Assembly (NCBI GenBank): GCA_015178975.1
Contig: WHVD01000019.1
Coordinates: 434,001-498,000 of the forward strand
Direction of reading: 5' to 3'
From: Hysterangium stoloniferum
Lineage: Eukaryota > Basidiomycota > Agaricomycetes > Hysterangiales > Hysterangiaceae
DNA length: 64,000 bases
The stretch's first letter is position 1; each line of letters opens with the position of its first letter. Position numbers and translations under genes: made by a program. Below are positions 1-11,488 of this stretch, in pieces. The notes beneath the pieces were generated by a model. It worked only from the letters and a program-made list of their open reading frames with translations. It did not search any database and was not told where the DNA came from.

Positions 1-247
1 ATTATAGTTCACTTTCAGACACTATTGATTGTGCTGATATTTTACACTTTTGTAGTACTGTACAGTTGCTTAATAACAATACCATTGTTTTTGTTCACAT
101 CCACCATGTATCTGTATACCTCCCCACCCTAATTCTAACAGGTTATCAGCCCTACAGACACAATGTTGTTCCTTCAAGTAATCACTTATTGTATTATTTT
201 GTTTAGGTAGCTGTATTAAAGGACTTATAGGCTGCATTACTCACATG
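1..247. other. gene-free flank with dispersed repeat
   Basis: No coding potential is visible. Bases 1-80 are nearly identical to 19659-19738 (shared run includes GATTGTGCTGATATTTTACA), so this is one end of a dispersed repeat of unknown type. The remainder is AT-rich with no recognisable motif. Confidence 0.5.
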
Positions 248-685
248 TGTTAGGATCCTATCATTTCAGACCTCCACAACTTGGTTTTACTCTTGTAACT
301 CTCTGGCACCCTGCTATTGGTATCCCCAACCATGGTCTCACCACCTGTGGCACCCTGACACATGTTTCTTTGTAGATTACCCTTTTAGTCATCCCATCCC
401 ATCTCACCCCAATGCCCCCCCATCACCCATCCGACATGCATGCCCCACCTGCCACCCCACAACCCCTAGAACACATGTGTCCCATCACACCCAGCCCCAG
501 CCCAATCCCCATCCCCTCCCCCACTCCCTTGATCAGCCTTCCAATGATCCATCATACTTTGTATAAGAACCCTATCATATATATGCTGTAGTTCTTCAGT
601 TCAAATATCAACTTAGTGAGTATGAAATACCTGTCAGCCTTCCAATATCATTCTCCTTTCTGTCTTTAGACTTTAGATCTTAACA
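248..685 (+). repeat. solo LTR, family C
   Basis: It starts TGTTAGGATCC and ends GATCTTAACA, so it has TGTTA/TAACA termini. The flanks ACATG (243-247) and GCATG (686-690) are a 5-bp target duplication with one mismatch. It aligns with the longer family C copies at 39359, 42310 (minus) and 44688; the shared central text is a run of gcaccctg and catcccatcccatc motifs. A TATA-like TTGTATAAG lies near 560. It is shorter than its relatives because the segment with the core motif seen in other copies is missing. No internal element adjoins it, so it is a solo LTR. Confidence 0.8.
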
Positions 686-828
686 GCATGAGAAGGGTCA
701 GGGCAGTACATTCAACTTGCAGAATACCTCTGCAGTTGGTTAACTCCTGTGGGAAGGGCTCCACACTTCATCTAATAATGGAAAATGAGAATTGCTTTCA
801 GAAACTAGGGGAGGATAATTATAGTACA

Positions 829-1646
829 TGTTACGACCGGAATTCCCACTGGACTCCAGGCACTAACTTATATGCACCCATGCCCTATATGCACCCATTG
901 TCAGTTTACTGGAATTCCCACTGGACTCTGTACATCAGACTTGTCTACATTTGACTTCATTACGTTGTGTTTCAGTCACCGGAATACCCACCAGACTCTA
1001 TTCCTGTCTATGTCCGACCTCATCCCACGCATCAGTCACTGGACCCCCGCTCGGAAAACCCATCACCCCTCTAACAGAGCCCCATTCCCATTTTAGTCAA
1101 ATGACCTGTCACAATTCGGACTCCGCTCCCGCTCCATTTCCCGTTATGGTTTATGATTTGTCACGATTCAGACTCCACTCCGTTCCATCCCATTCCTAAC
1201 ACCAAATTTGGTGTTTACTATTCCCGTTTTATGTTTTGCTAGTTTCATTTCATTATTACTGGATTTGGTATGACATTCATTCCATGGTCTATTTAGTCTG
1301 GCAGATGTTGTACATACAATCCAGTCAGAAAATCAGCTTAGATTCCCCCCAGTAATCTAATATGTTTTCCGCTCTAAACTCCTACTTGAATTACACTGCT
1401 CACACTAGTCAGAGCCCACAGGCTCTGGCACATCTATCTCTCTTATTTATCCCGACCTCTTGACCCATGACCTCTGACCTACGACCCCTCAACTCACGAA
1501 CCCCACCCAGATTCCCCAGGATTCCCATCCGTCTGTCTGAAATTGGACAACATGATCTCACGAGGGCACAGCCTATAAGCTGAAGCCAAGTCCTACTGGA
1601 TATCCTGTGGGTTTCTCCGGAAACCTGCCATGTACATACCCTAACA
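829..1646 (+). repeat. 5' LTR of element A (family A)
   Basis: Starts TGTTACGACC and ends ACCCTAACA. It holds the core motif GGGCACAGCCTATAAGCTGA near 1564, which recurs in all gypsy-type LTR families here. The sequence just downstream (GTATTTTCTGACT) resembles the corresponding position in element E1 (GTATATTCTGATT), so this is probably the primer-binding region. I could not match it to a tRNA 3' end. Confidence 0.92.
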
Positions 1647-1769
1647 GTATTTTCTGACTAAGACTCACAGATTGTTCTCAATATACCACCAAGAAGAAAA
1701 GCGCACGCACAGGCATCATTACCTGGACCGTCGACTCTTCATTGCCCGTTAACTTTGTATACCAGCCAG

Positions 1770-2675
1770 ATGCTTGCGAACCAGTCAGAAGCCATGGAAG
1801 AAGCCTGTATCAAAGAAGTCCCAGAAAACCAGGATGAATCTGAGCACGAGGACGAATCTGTGGCCCCCAACAAGGGCAAAGGTGTCGAAAATCCTCTGTC
1901 CAATGATCGACTGCCACTTTCAGATCCCACCTCTGAGTATTTAGCAATCACTTTAGAAAGGTTGATGAATCATATGCTCGGAGAAGGCAAAAAGAAAGAT
2001 CTGGAACCCCCACGGTTAAAAGTCAATGCTCAGGAACCCTTCATGGGTTCCAACCCAAACATACTCTCTACCTTCCTCATGCAATGTCGCCTCAATTTCC
2101 GCAATCGATCCGCTGCATTCTCCATGGACTCCCAAAAAGTCAACTATGCACTTTCATACTTGTCAGGATCTGCATTGAAATGGTTCAAACTGGCTTTTAG
2201 CGGACTTTCCGAGGAAGAGCCACTTTGGCTCGAAGATTGGGATGCTTTTGTTGAGGAGCTTGAAACCAACTTTGGCCTGTATGACCCGACAGGAGAAGCC
2301 GAGAACAGTCTCACAAATCTTCATATGAAGGACACACAGTGCATCACGGACTACATCGTCCAATTCAATAATCTTGCAGCTCGTTGTCAGTGGGGCGATC
2401 CCGCTCTCCGCCACCAATTCTATGCTGGTCTGCCATCCTGCCTTAAAGATGATGTCTCAAAAGGAGAAGATGGCAAGCCAAAAACCCTGTCCCGTATGCG
2501 CCTCAAAGCTCAAAATGCAGACACACGTTATTGGGAACATCATGTGGAAGTTGCCCACGAGACATCTGTGGACAAAGTAAACAAGTCCACAGCCAATAAA
2601 ACCAACAACAACAACTCATCAACCAGCAACCAAAACTCCATGCAATCTGACAAGAAGAACGATAAAAAGTCTTCT

Positions 2676-2719
<44 letters not shown>

Positions 2720-2969
2720 GGGTCAACAGTCCGGCAAGCAAGCTGGAAAACCCAACCTCACAGGCAAACTCGGACCCGATGGCAAATTGACCCCACAGGA
2801 AAGACAACGTCGTATGGACAATAACCTCTGTCTCTTGTGCGGGAAACCTGGTCATCAAGTCCCGGAATGTCCACTGGCAAAAGCAAACTCTGCAAAGGGT
2901 CAAACAGCCAAGACCTCCACGGAAACCCCATTGAAGGACAAACCGACTTCCGACTCGAAAAAAGAGTAA
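1770..2969 (+). CDS. retrotransposon Gag polyprotein
   Basis: About 399 residues from the ATG at 1770, an open frame with no stop. The central part (about residues 90-250) has the retrotransposon Gag layout, with motifs such as LSGSALKWF and FNNLAARCQW. A poly-asparagine tract (about 2678-2718, AAC repeats) follows. The C-terminal part carries a zinc knuckle, CLLCGKPGHQVPEC, of the C-X2-C-X4-H-X4-C type that binds RNA. Gag would build the cytoplasmic virus-like particle. The pol frame overlaps its last 130 bp in a different frame (offset -1), consistent with programmed frameshifting, though that is inference. It is the best preserved part of element A. Confidence 0.88.
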
Positions 2970-5900
2970 GCAACCCCATAGACTCCACGCGGGTTGGGGG
3001 TTGTGTTGCCTCTCCACACATTCAAGAGTTCACTCGCCTCAACGCATCCGCTCTTTCGCATTCTGATTCATTTTTCATTAAACTTATGTCTAATATGATC
3101 CTGAAATTCATTTTTTCAGCTCTTATAGATTCTGACTCAACTCATTGTTTTTTAGATACAAAATTCATGCAAAAAGAATTGTTGTCAACTTATCCAATAA
3201 ATCCTGTCGGTCTCCGCCTCTTCAATGGCACAAGAAATTCGGTTGTCACCCAAGCTTGTGATTTATCCATCTGTTTCCCGTGTGGAACATCTCAATTGGT
3301 CACTTTCTATGTGACCCAGTTAGACTCAAGTTGCTCGGTGGTCCTAGGACACAACTGGCTTACCCACTACAATCCGTTGATTGATTGGATAGCTAACAGT
3401 ATAACATTCCAGACCCCCGTGGCAGCTGAGGAAACTGTGCCCAACACAGCCTCCACGGCACCCATGGCCTTCCCGGAACCTACAGTCTTGAGGACTCCTG
3501 TGATCCCTACAGCACCCATGGCTTCCCCGGAACCCACAGCACCTCCATCTATTTCTCTGATTAATGCTGCAGCCTTTATTAGGGCTTCAAAAATGGATGG
3601 GTCCCAGGCGTTCACTATCAACTTAAAAATTGATGAAGCAACTGGTCGTTTTTCAACCCTGGTATCCAAATCTGAGCAAGCCGCTGACCTAGAAGGTGTC
3701 CTGGAGAAATATCATGACTTCACAGATGTTTTTGGCAAGCGGAAAGCTGACCGGCTTCTGCCCCATAGAGAATACGACTTAAAAATCGATCTCAAAGACG
3801 GCACCCAGCCACCCCTAGGACATATTTACCCACTCTCATCTACGGAACTTTCCACAATCTGTGATTTCCTGGATGAACATTTGTCCATAGGTTTTATCAG
3901 ACCCTCGAAGTCTCCTTTTGGAGCACCTGTTCTGTTTGTCAGAAAAAAGATGGATCCCTTAGACTATGTGTTGATTTTAAAGGACTCAATGCTGTCACCA
4001 AAAAGGATAAGTATCCACTTCCACTTATATCTGATCTGCTTGATGCTCCACGGAATGCACAGATTTACACCAAAATAGATCTCAAACATGCCTATCACTT
4101 GGTCCGGATCGCCATGGGTGACAAATGGAAAACCACTTTTAGAACCCACTATGGGCACCTTTGAGTGGTTGGTGATGCCCTTTGGACTCACCAATGCTCT
4201 GTCTGTTTTTCAGTGTTTTATCAACGACATTTTCTCTAACATGCTCAATGTATGCTCATTGTTTACTTGGACAACATTCTTATCTACTCTGAGGACCACA
4301 CAGAACATGACAAACAGGTCCGTGAAGTTCTTCAGAGACTCAGACAACATGGTTTATTCGCAAATGGTAAAAAATGTACTTTTGACACAGACTCCATGGA
4401 ATACCTGGACTTCATAATGGGACCCGATGGACTCCACATGGATGAAACTAAAGTGCAAGTCATCAAAGATTGGCCTGAACCCCAAAAAGTTAAAGATATA
4501 CAATCCTTCCTCAGCTTTGCCAATTTTTACAGATGGTTTATCTGCAGATATTCCGACATCATGGTTCCCCTTACCCATCTTACACATAAGGATACTCTGT
4601 GAAATTTTAACGATAAGTGTCAAAAAGCTTTCAATCTTTTAAAAAATTCTTTTTCTTCAGCTCCTATTCTGTCACATTGGAAACCAGACTTCCCGCTCAT
4701 TGTTGAAACGGACGCCTCAGACTATGCACTTGGAGCCATTCTGTCTATCCAGGACTCCGACAGAGAAGTCTACCCCGTGGCTTTTCTGTCCCGGACCTTT
4801 ACTGGAGCAGACTCAACTATGATGTTCATGATAAGGAACTCCTGGCAATTTCTTCAGCTTTCAAAGCATGGTGACACTATTTGGAAGGCTCGGGAACTCT
4901 GATTGACATTGTAACAGATTACAAAAACCTGGGATACTTTTCTACCACAAAACTTTTGACCCGTCGGCAGGCCCACTGGTTTGAATATCTATCTGCTTTC
5001 AATATGATTATCCATTTTTGACCCAGCCATCTCAGTGGCAAACCCAACACTTTAACTAGATGATGGGACATCTATCCTAAAGAGGGGAGCAACGACTATG
5101 CCATGGTAAACCTGCACAACCTGAAACCCATTTTCATGAATCAACAACTTACTGCATTGGTCTGCGCAACTTTCCTCATCAATCCCATTGTCCGTGGAAT
5201 TATCATTATGGATATTGAGAAGTTACATTGAGATATTCTATTGGCAATTCCACTAGACCCAATTACTAAAGCTCATCTTGACAATCCCATGGACCCCGAT
5301 CAACCCCGGTGGTCTCTTGATCAGCATGGTTTCATTAGACTTGACAATCAGATCTATGTACCGGACTCCAACGGCCTCCACCTCAGGATCCTTCAATACA
5401 AACATGATCATCCACTTTCAGGACATTTCAGGTACAACAAAACTCTATCATTAATAAGAGGAGAATATACTTGACCCAGACTCCATGGATTTGTTAAGCA
5501 CTATTTGTCCCCACTCAAAATCTCAGCGACACAAGCCATACAGCCTTTTGAAACAACTCCCAGTACCAGAACATCCGTGGAATTCTATCTCTATGAATTT
5601 CATTGAACACCTATCGGATTCTGAAGGCTTTTCTGCCATTCTAGTCGTTGTTGACAGATTGTCAAAACAAGGTATATTCATCCCTACTTATGATACAATT
5701 ACGTCCATGCAGTTAGCGGAGCGTTTTATTATCCATGTATTTTCCAAGCACGGAGTTCCATCCCATGTAACTTCCGATCAAGGATCAGAGTTCATATCTC
5801 ACTTCTTTAGATTACTCGGGAAATCCTTGGACATGAAATTACATTTCACGTCTGGACATCACCCGGAAGGTGATGGACAAACTGAACGCATCAATCAGAC

Positions 5901-6172
5901 ATTGGAACAATATTGTTATGTATTTTTAGGTTTTTCCGATTTTTAACCAATCTCCCCCTAAACAAATTGATAAAAACAAGTTCAAATGTACTTATATTGC
6001 GACGAAATTATTGTACAATATTCTCCTGAATTTAACCTGATTTTTACAATTTATTTCATATTTTTATGATTTAATTTGGGAGAACTATCGAAATTCTACT
6101 GTTTATTCTTTTTTAACTAAAAATCTTCGAAGTCGGCCTTCTGGCGCTTATTGCACAACGCGCGGGAATATT

Positions 6173-6400
6173 CGTCACAACGGTGACATTCGTCACAACG
6201 GTGACATTCGTCACAACGGTGACATTCGTCACAACGGTGACATTCGTCACAACGGTGACATTCGTCACAACGGTGACATTCGTCACAACGGTGACATTCG
6301 TCACAATGGTGACCTTCGTCACAACGGTGACTGTCGTCACAACAAGTGACTGTCGTCACAACGGTGACTGTCGTCACAACAAGTGACCGTCGTCACAAAA
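6173..6400. repeat. 18-bp tandem array inside the solo LTR
   Basis: About eight near-perfect copies of GTGACATTCGTCACAACG are followed by several decayed copies (CTGTCGTCACAACAAGTGAC). Each unit contains the inverted repeat GTGAC-N4-GTCAC, so the array is a ladder of palindromic sites about 250-450 bp upstream of the TATA box. Long open frames here on both strands are repeat artefacts (18 = 6 x 3). Confidence 0.92.
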
Positions 6401-6621
6401 TGCGACGACTTGTCACAAACGCGACACGCGCGGGAAAATTATGTAATCAGCGCGCGCACGAAATCAGCAACTTCGCGACGCGCGAGAACATTACATCAGC
6501 ATATATGCTACAATGGAAAGTAGCAGAAACTCCTGGAATATTCCAGCAGATTCCAGGTAAAATAGCTAAAAATAGGTAAAACAAGTAGCTAGAACATTCT
6601 CCCATGTCTCAGATTTTACTG

Positions 6622-6628
6622 TATATAA
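6622..6628 (+). promoter_or_regulatory. TATA box of the solo LTR
   Basis: TATATAA in the context CTGTATATAAGGAGC, downstream of the palindromic 18-bp array and upstream of the CACCTCTAGTTGAG repeats. The position is right for the U3/R boundary of this LTR. Activity is inference. Confidence 0.55.
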
Positions 6629-6704
6629 GGAGCTCTGCTCCACCACTGAAATATAACTTATTTTTAACCCATTTACTACACCACATCAGTGTGCCACTGC
6701 ATCA

Positions 6705-6960
6705 GCAGTTATATTCCACCCCTAGTTGGGCTGTTGGATAAATATATACAAACACTTAGTCACCTCTAGTTGAGCTGCTGACCTAAGCTATCTCAGGATC
6801 CCTTTGCCACCTCTAGTTGAGCTTCTGGTAATAATCCTACCCCCTTGTCACCTCTAGTTGAGCTTCTGACAAACAACTTGTTCCCCTTTTGCCACCTCTT
6901 AGTTGAGTAGCTGGCTATCCTTTATTACTAATCCACCTCTAGTTGAGTTGTTGGTTATCA
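6705..6960. repeat. irregular CACCTCTAGTTGAGC repeat
   Basis: Six copies of a roughly 20-bp motif, C(C/A)ACCTCTAGTTGAG(C/T)TGCTG with small variations, spaced about 40-60 bp apart by AT-rich spacers. It lies just downstream of the TATA box, so it would be transcribed as the R/U5 or leader part of the LTR RNA. Confidence 0.8.
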
Positions 6961-8498
6961 GTTAAAGTAATAAATATTTTAGGTTATATTGAGATTAGAA
7001 ATACATATATTCTAATTTCTACCCGGTTTTTGGCATAAATAAATACTGAGAATATTCTTGCAGAATCCTTAAGACTACATTAAGATCCTGATAAGTTAGT
7101 ATCACAGTAGACCCTGTAGGTTAGTGTAAATAAAGCATATATTAGCCAAATAGTGTTTTATTCTATATCTAATCTTTTGACCTGTTTATAAATATTTTTA
7201 CTGTTTGATAAATAGTATAAAATATATATAAACTAGCTAGAATCGAAGTCGAATCTAGTTTCGGAATCAGTGAATTGTTATTCATATTTTAGTAGTGTTT
7301 TTACAGAAAAAGAACAAGCTTGCACAAGCAGCTCTCAAAACCTTCTTTGCGAAGTAGGGTGCATATATTCAAGTAAACTCTTGACTTCAGGGGTTCTAAG
7401 TCTATTTAGGCTGCCACTGATTAATATCAAATACTTAAATTATTTTACCTTGCAGTGAATTGAGTATTTGCACATTTTGATAGAGCATTGGACTCCTTTT
7501 TCGGAAAATAGTATTAAAATAAGGCTAATACATCACAAATATCTCCACATATATTGCAATTATCAACAGGACAATTGGAAATCCTTGCTACCACTTGCAG
7601 AATTTGCTTACAACAATGCACCCTCGGCCACTACTGGCGTTTCCCCATCCTTTGCAAATAAAGGATATAATCCAAATATTACAGTACATCCAGAACGAAA
7701 TCTCACCTCTGCTCGGGCTCAAGAGTTCACCGTGGACCTCCATGAGCTCCAAGAGGAACTCCGGACTGCAATAAAGTCCGCCCAAGAGCAATATCAATAT
7801 TCAGCGGACAAACACCAGATTCCGTCACCAAACTTCAAGATTGGCAATCGTGTTTTTGTCAAAGCTCAATTCTTCCAGACTACCCATCCATCAAAAAAGC
7901 TTGCTGAAAAATATTTAGGTCCTTTTGAATTTATCACACAAGTAGGTTGAGTCTCTTGGACCCTACAGCTTCCAGATAGCATGCGTGCGGTACACCTGGT
8001 ATTTCATGTCTCTATGTTAGAACCTTGTACTGCTAACACTATCCCGGATTGTGTGCAATCTCCGCCCCCTCCAGTCATTATTGACGGAGAACCCGAGTTT
8101 GAAATATCACAAATTTTAGATTCAAAAATTGACAAGTGTCGACGCACTTGTAAACTGCTTTACTTGGTCAAGTGGGTGGGTTACAAGGGCACCGATGAAG
8201 AAACTTCATGGATTTTGGCCACGGAACTCGGTAATGCCACAGAAATCATTACTGACTTTCATACAGCTTACCCACTCAAACCTGGACCACTATCGTCTCT
8301 CTGACCACACTCCACAGACCCCGTGTTATGTTTGGACTCATTTTCATTATTCCCTGTCACCCTATGTCTCTCTTTGCTTTTACAGGTTCTGACATGTTTT
8401 CAAGTCCTTAAGCGGATTCCCCGCAGACTTTGATTCTTATGTTTTTTCACGCTTTACTTTCATTTTCAAAAAATTATTATCAAGTTTTACTTTTATGT

Positions 8499-9480
8499 TC
8501 AGTCTACATTTATGGGGCTATCTTTTTTCCCCACCTCCTTTTTCCCCACCTCAGCCATCTCCTCCGGTAGCTCCACTACCTCCACGGGCACCCCTTCCTC
8601 ATCTGACCCAGCATCCTCAGAACTCCCAGCCTCTGCCTCCTCATACACAAAACCAGCATACTCCACTAGGAACTTGTAATGTTCCGAGCAGAGTGCACGG
8701 AGATCGGTGGCCATCACCACATGCACCTTGTTGCTCTTCCAGAGCAACTCGTTCTGGGCTTCAATGCCCTCAGCGATCCGTCCCAAAACCTCCTCCAGGC
8801 TGGAATACCTGTCCGACCTGCTGTTGTCCCGTGCCCTGGACCCCATGGGCTGCTTGTGAATGAGCAAGCACCTCGCTTTGAGGTGCACACACTGATAGCA
8901 CCCCAGGCCCCGGCCGGACTTCCAATTGCACTCAGTGTTCCAGTCATTACAACTGGAACACCACAGGTCGTTCTGAGCTGGTAGGCGGATCAGTACTGCC
9001 TTCCTTGCCTTCTGTTGACATGGTTAGTTCCACAGTACACCCACAGACCTGAGGCTCACCTTCTGGGGGCTCTCCGGCTCCCCCTCGGATTCCGATTAGA
9101 CCTCTGTCGCCTTGCACTGAAAAACACCAAGTCAGCCACAAAAAAAAAAAATGACAAGTTGAAAAGGGACTTACCTTGCCTGCGACTACTGCAGCCCTCT
9201 CCACAGCCGCCCAGGCTTTCTCCATGGCAACCCACACAGCCTCTTCCTCATCCCTCTTCCTCTTCTCCTCTGCCACTTTCTCCGTGGCCAAGGCCACCTG
9301 GTATTCCCTATCCAGGGCCTCCTCGACCTCCCTGGCTTCTTTTTCAGCCTCCTCTCATTGTTGACGTTGCTCCTCCTGCTGCGCCAAAATTTGGGCAGTG
9401 GTGAGCGGTGCCCAATAGATGTTGCCCATGGAGGGCCTGGCAGTCGGCATTGGCCTGCGTGGTATTGGTTTTGGACCCAT
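8499..9480 (-). pseudogene. antisense intron-bearing Cys-motif protein carried by element A
   Basis: Runs opposite to gag-pol, between the chromodomain and the 3' LTR. Start ATG at 9480-9478 (MGPKPIPRRPM), then a Glu/Lys/Arg-rich coiled-coil-like stretch. An intron of 58 bp (9174 down to 9117) has GTAAGT and a pyrimidine-rich TTTTTCAG. Exon 2 holds the cysteine motif C-X2-C-X6-C-X9-C-X2-C-X6-C (CSSCNDWNTEC, then CYQCVHLKARC), then a tail with an acidic stretch ending near KKDSPINVD. Splicing puts exon 1 and the cysteine motif in the same frame. Three in-frame stops break it: TGA at 9357-9355, TAA at 9098-9096 and TAA at 9026-9024, compatible with CGA or CAA to stop changes. I recall similar proteins from ectomycorrhizal Boletales. 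Function unknown; the motif suggests zinc binding. Confidence 0.75.
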
Positions 9481-9689
9481 TTGGCAAAGATGGGGGGAAG
9501 TAAAGAAGAAGAAATTTCATTTTTTCAAATTTTTATATAGGCTTGTCGCGTCTGAACCTTACCTTCCAGATCACCTGACTCTTTGACACATATGTGTAAC
9601 CAACATGACTTTTGACACATGTGTGTAGCCGACAAGAACCTTATCGAGGTCTAGAGCCTCTTTGGGACTTCGGCATAAAGGGAGGGTAC

Positions 9690-10404
9690 TGTTACAACCA
9701 GAATTCCCGCCAGACTCCAGGCACTAACTTATATGCACCTGCACCCATTGTCAGTTTACTGGAATTCCCACCGGACTCCGTACGTCAGACTTATCTATGT
9801 TCGACTTTGTTACATTGTGTTTCAGTCACTGGAATACCCACTGGACCCTGCTCGTAAAACCCGTCATCCCTCTAACAGAGCCCCATTCCCATTTTAGTCA
9901 AATGACCTGTCACAATTTGGACTCCGCTCCATTCCATCCCATTCCTAACACCAAATTTGGTGTTTACTATTCCCGTTTTATGTTTTTCTAGTTTCGTTTC
10001 ATTATTACTGGATTTGGTATGTCATTCATTCCATGGTCTATTTAGTCTGGCAGATATTGTACATACAATCCAGTCAGAAAATTGGCTTAGATTCCCCCCA
10101 GTAATCTAATACATTTTCCGCTCTAAACTCCTACTTGAATTACACCACTCACACTAGTCGGAGCCCACAGGCTCCGGCACATCTATCTCTCTTATTTATC
10201 TCAACTCCCGACCTCTTGACCCATGACCTCTGACCTACGACCCCTCAACTCACAAACCCCACCCGGACTCCCCGGGATTCCCATCCACCTGTCTGAAATT
10301 GGACAACACAATCTCATGAGGGCACAGAGCCTATAAGCTGAAGCCAAGTCCTACCAGATATCCCGCAGGTTTCTCCAGAAACCCGCCGTGTATGTACCCT
10401 AACA
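9690..10404 (+). repeat. 3' LTR of element A
   Basis: Starts TGTTACAACC and ends ACCCTAACA, followed by the target duplication GTACA. It matches the 5' LTR apart from two internal deletions (around 9846 and 9927). The core motif lies near 10320. The purine tract 9678-9687 precedes it. Confidence 0.92.
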
Positions 10405-10409
10405 GTACA

Positions 10410-11007
10410 TGTGTAAGGGCAACCCCTGGCCACCTGCAGTACTCACTATTATGGAATGAGGCTAATGCAGGCTTGCTGGGCAAGAGACAATGAAAGGCTA
10501 ATTTGGGCTAACAATAGTGAGCACCATTTTCAAACATAAATGTTTCACTTTATTTCATAATATTTCTTTTGTCTTGATATTCTTTTGTTCCAAGAGCACT
10601 TATAAGTGTACCATACTGTAGGAAATACCTCAGTTGATTCCACTATCCTGTGTCAACTGGGGTAAGTTCTATTTTGTAGTATTGCCAGTCTGTCAATAAC
10701 TAATCACATCATAGCTATCTTTTGTTGGAATTGGTGATGAAACCACCCTTTTCTTAGGGGCAGTTCACCTATTTCTTCACTTTTTCATAGGAGGATGCTA
10801 ATTGTGGACCATGTTTTTGGAGGTTAATGCATGCCAGAATCAGTGTACACCTAAACCAGCATCCTACCTACTATATCAGAAGGTGATTCACTAACTGACA
10901 CATTGATTGAGACATAAATACTTATATTACAAGACTATTACCACCTTGTTGATTGTGTATTACAATAAGCCAACTCATACTATTTTTAATATCTTTATTA
11001 TAGGTAG
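10410..11007. repeat. non-coding region with dispersed repeat G
   Basis: No gene. About 10730-11000 aligns with 30585-30830 (shared TTGTGGACCATGTTTTTGGA and TGATTGTGTATTA-like text), so it is a dispersed repeat of unknown class. An inverted repeat CAGTTGA...TCAACTG lies at about 10632-10660, and a related hairpin recurs near 11508-11536. Confidence 0.65.
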
Positions 11008-11488
11008 TGACATGAAACAGATTTCTCTCAATTAAGTTGAATAATATTCTACAAATTGAGTGTAAAAGCCTCATTCAATGAAGTATAAATTTGCCCTGTC
11101 AATAAAGTAAGAGGCTAATACCAGTCATGAAAGCTCATGGATGAAAGTGTCAAAGGGTTATGATGATTATGTAAGAGAAGATCAAAAGTAGATTAGAGAT
11201 ACAAATAAACTATTGTACAATTGGAGAGATTTTCTGACGGACTGTCCTCACTCTTTTCATTGCCCTTTTATGCCTTTCTTTGTTAAACTATGATTATACT
11301 ATGACCTAAGAATGAAATCATATATGACATTGAAATGAGACAAGTCAAATGTTCCTCAAATGTTTTTTGAAGGTGTTGAAGATATTGAATAGAAGTCAAG
11401 TCAAGTTTTGGTTGAAGATGAATCAAAGGATTGTTGAAGTTTACCTTGAATGTTTTGTGACAATGTTGTGACTGTGACTGTCATGACA
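11008..11488 (+). mobile_element. element B copy 1, LTR-like non-coding insertion
   Basis: Starts TGACATGAA and ends TCATGACA. Flanking GTAG on both sides is a probable target duplication of 4-5 bp. It matches copies at 39484 and 40952 over its length (GAAATGAGACAAGT and TTTGTGACAATGTTGTGACT are shared). TG...CA ends, size near 500 bp and target duplications fit a solo LTR or a miniature LTR element. No coding sequence. Confidence 0.75.

Larger units (their letters stand above)
5914..7537 (+). mobile_element. 1.6-kb solo LTR inserted in element A integrase
   Basis: Termini TGTTATGT and ACATCACA are inverted repeats with one mismatch. The 5-bp target duplication AATAT is exact (5909-5913 and 7538-7542), and removing the insert rejoins the integrase text (TLEQY to YCNYQQDNW). 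No coding sequence is present. It carries an 18-bp minisatellite, a TATA box and a repeated CACCTCTAGTTGAG motif. This LTR family is unlike the others in the window and unusually long. Confidence 0.88.
2837..8304 (+). pseudogene. chromovirus Pol: PR-RT-RNaseH-INT-chromodomain, broken
   Basis: Protease remnant near 3119: the active-site triad reads D-S-D (GAC at 3134) where D-S/T-G is expected. RT starts near 3890 ([16 protein letters not shown]), shifts frame near 3950, resumes ([10 protein letters not shown] near 4074; FGLTNALSVF near 4180), shifts again near 4240, then shows YLDN where YLDD is expected (about 4264). RNase H text (ETDASDYALGAIL) is near 4708. Integrase has the zinc-binding HDHPLSGH near 5404, then D, D and E in VVVDRLSK, VTSDQGSEF and DGQTERINQTLEQY. 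It is split at 5913/7538 by a solo LTR and resumes at YCNYQQDNW. The chromodomain lies at 8080-8290 (LYLVKWVGYKGTDEETSW). Several stops and frameshifts rule out a working enzyme. Confidence 0.9.
829..10404 (+). mobile_element. Ty3/gypsy chromovirus, full length but inactive (element A)
   Basis: Two LTRs (829-1646 and 9690-10404) flank gag, protease, reverse transcriptase, RNase H, integrase and a C-terminal chromodomain. The 5-bp target duplication GTACA is exact at 824-828 and 10405-10409. A purine tract AAAGGGAGGG (9678-9687) sits just before the 3' LTR. The domain order with a C-terminal chromodomain defines a chromovirus. Internal damage includes frameshifts and stops in pol, a 1624-bp solo LTR inside integrase, and an antisense gene between pol and the 3' LTR. 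The LTRs differ by about 100 bp, mostly from two deletions in the 3' copy, so the insertion is not recent. Confidence 0.93.

Noticed and set aside
2677-2718. AAC microsatellite as a structural element
   Set aside because: It encodes a poly-Asn tract within the open gag frame; ordinary low-complexity coding.
6113-6386. Repetitive open frames on both strands in the 18-bp array
   Set aside because: Products are pure repeat translation with no independent support.
6173-6400. Regular direct repeats resembling a CRISPR array
   Set aside because: Units are contiguous 18-mers without spacers, in a fungal LTR; a minisatellite explains them.
8495-9404. Plus-strand open frames rich in Pro and Ser between chromodomain and 3' LTR
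   Set aside because: They are the complement of the antisense gene, which has splice sites and a cysteine motif.
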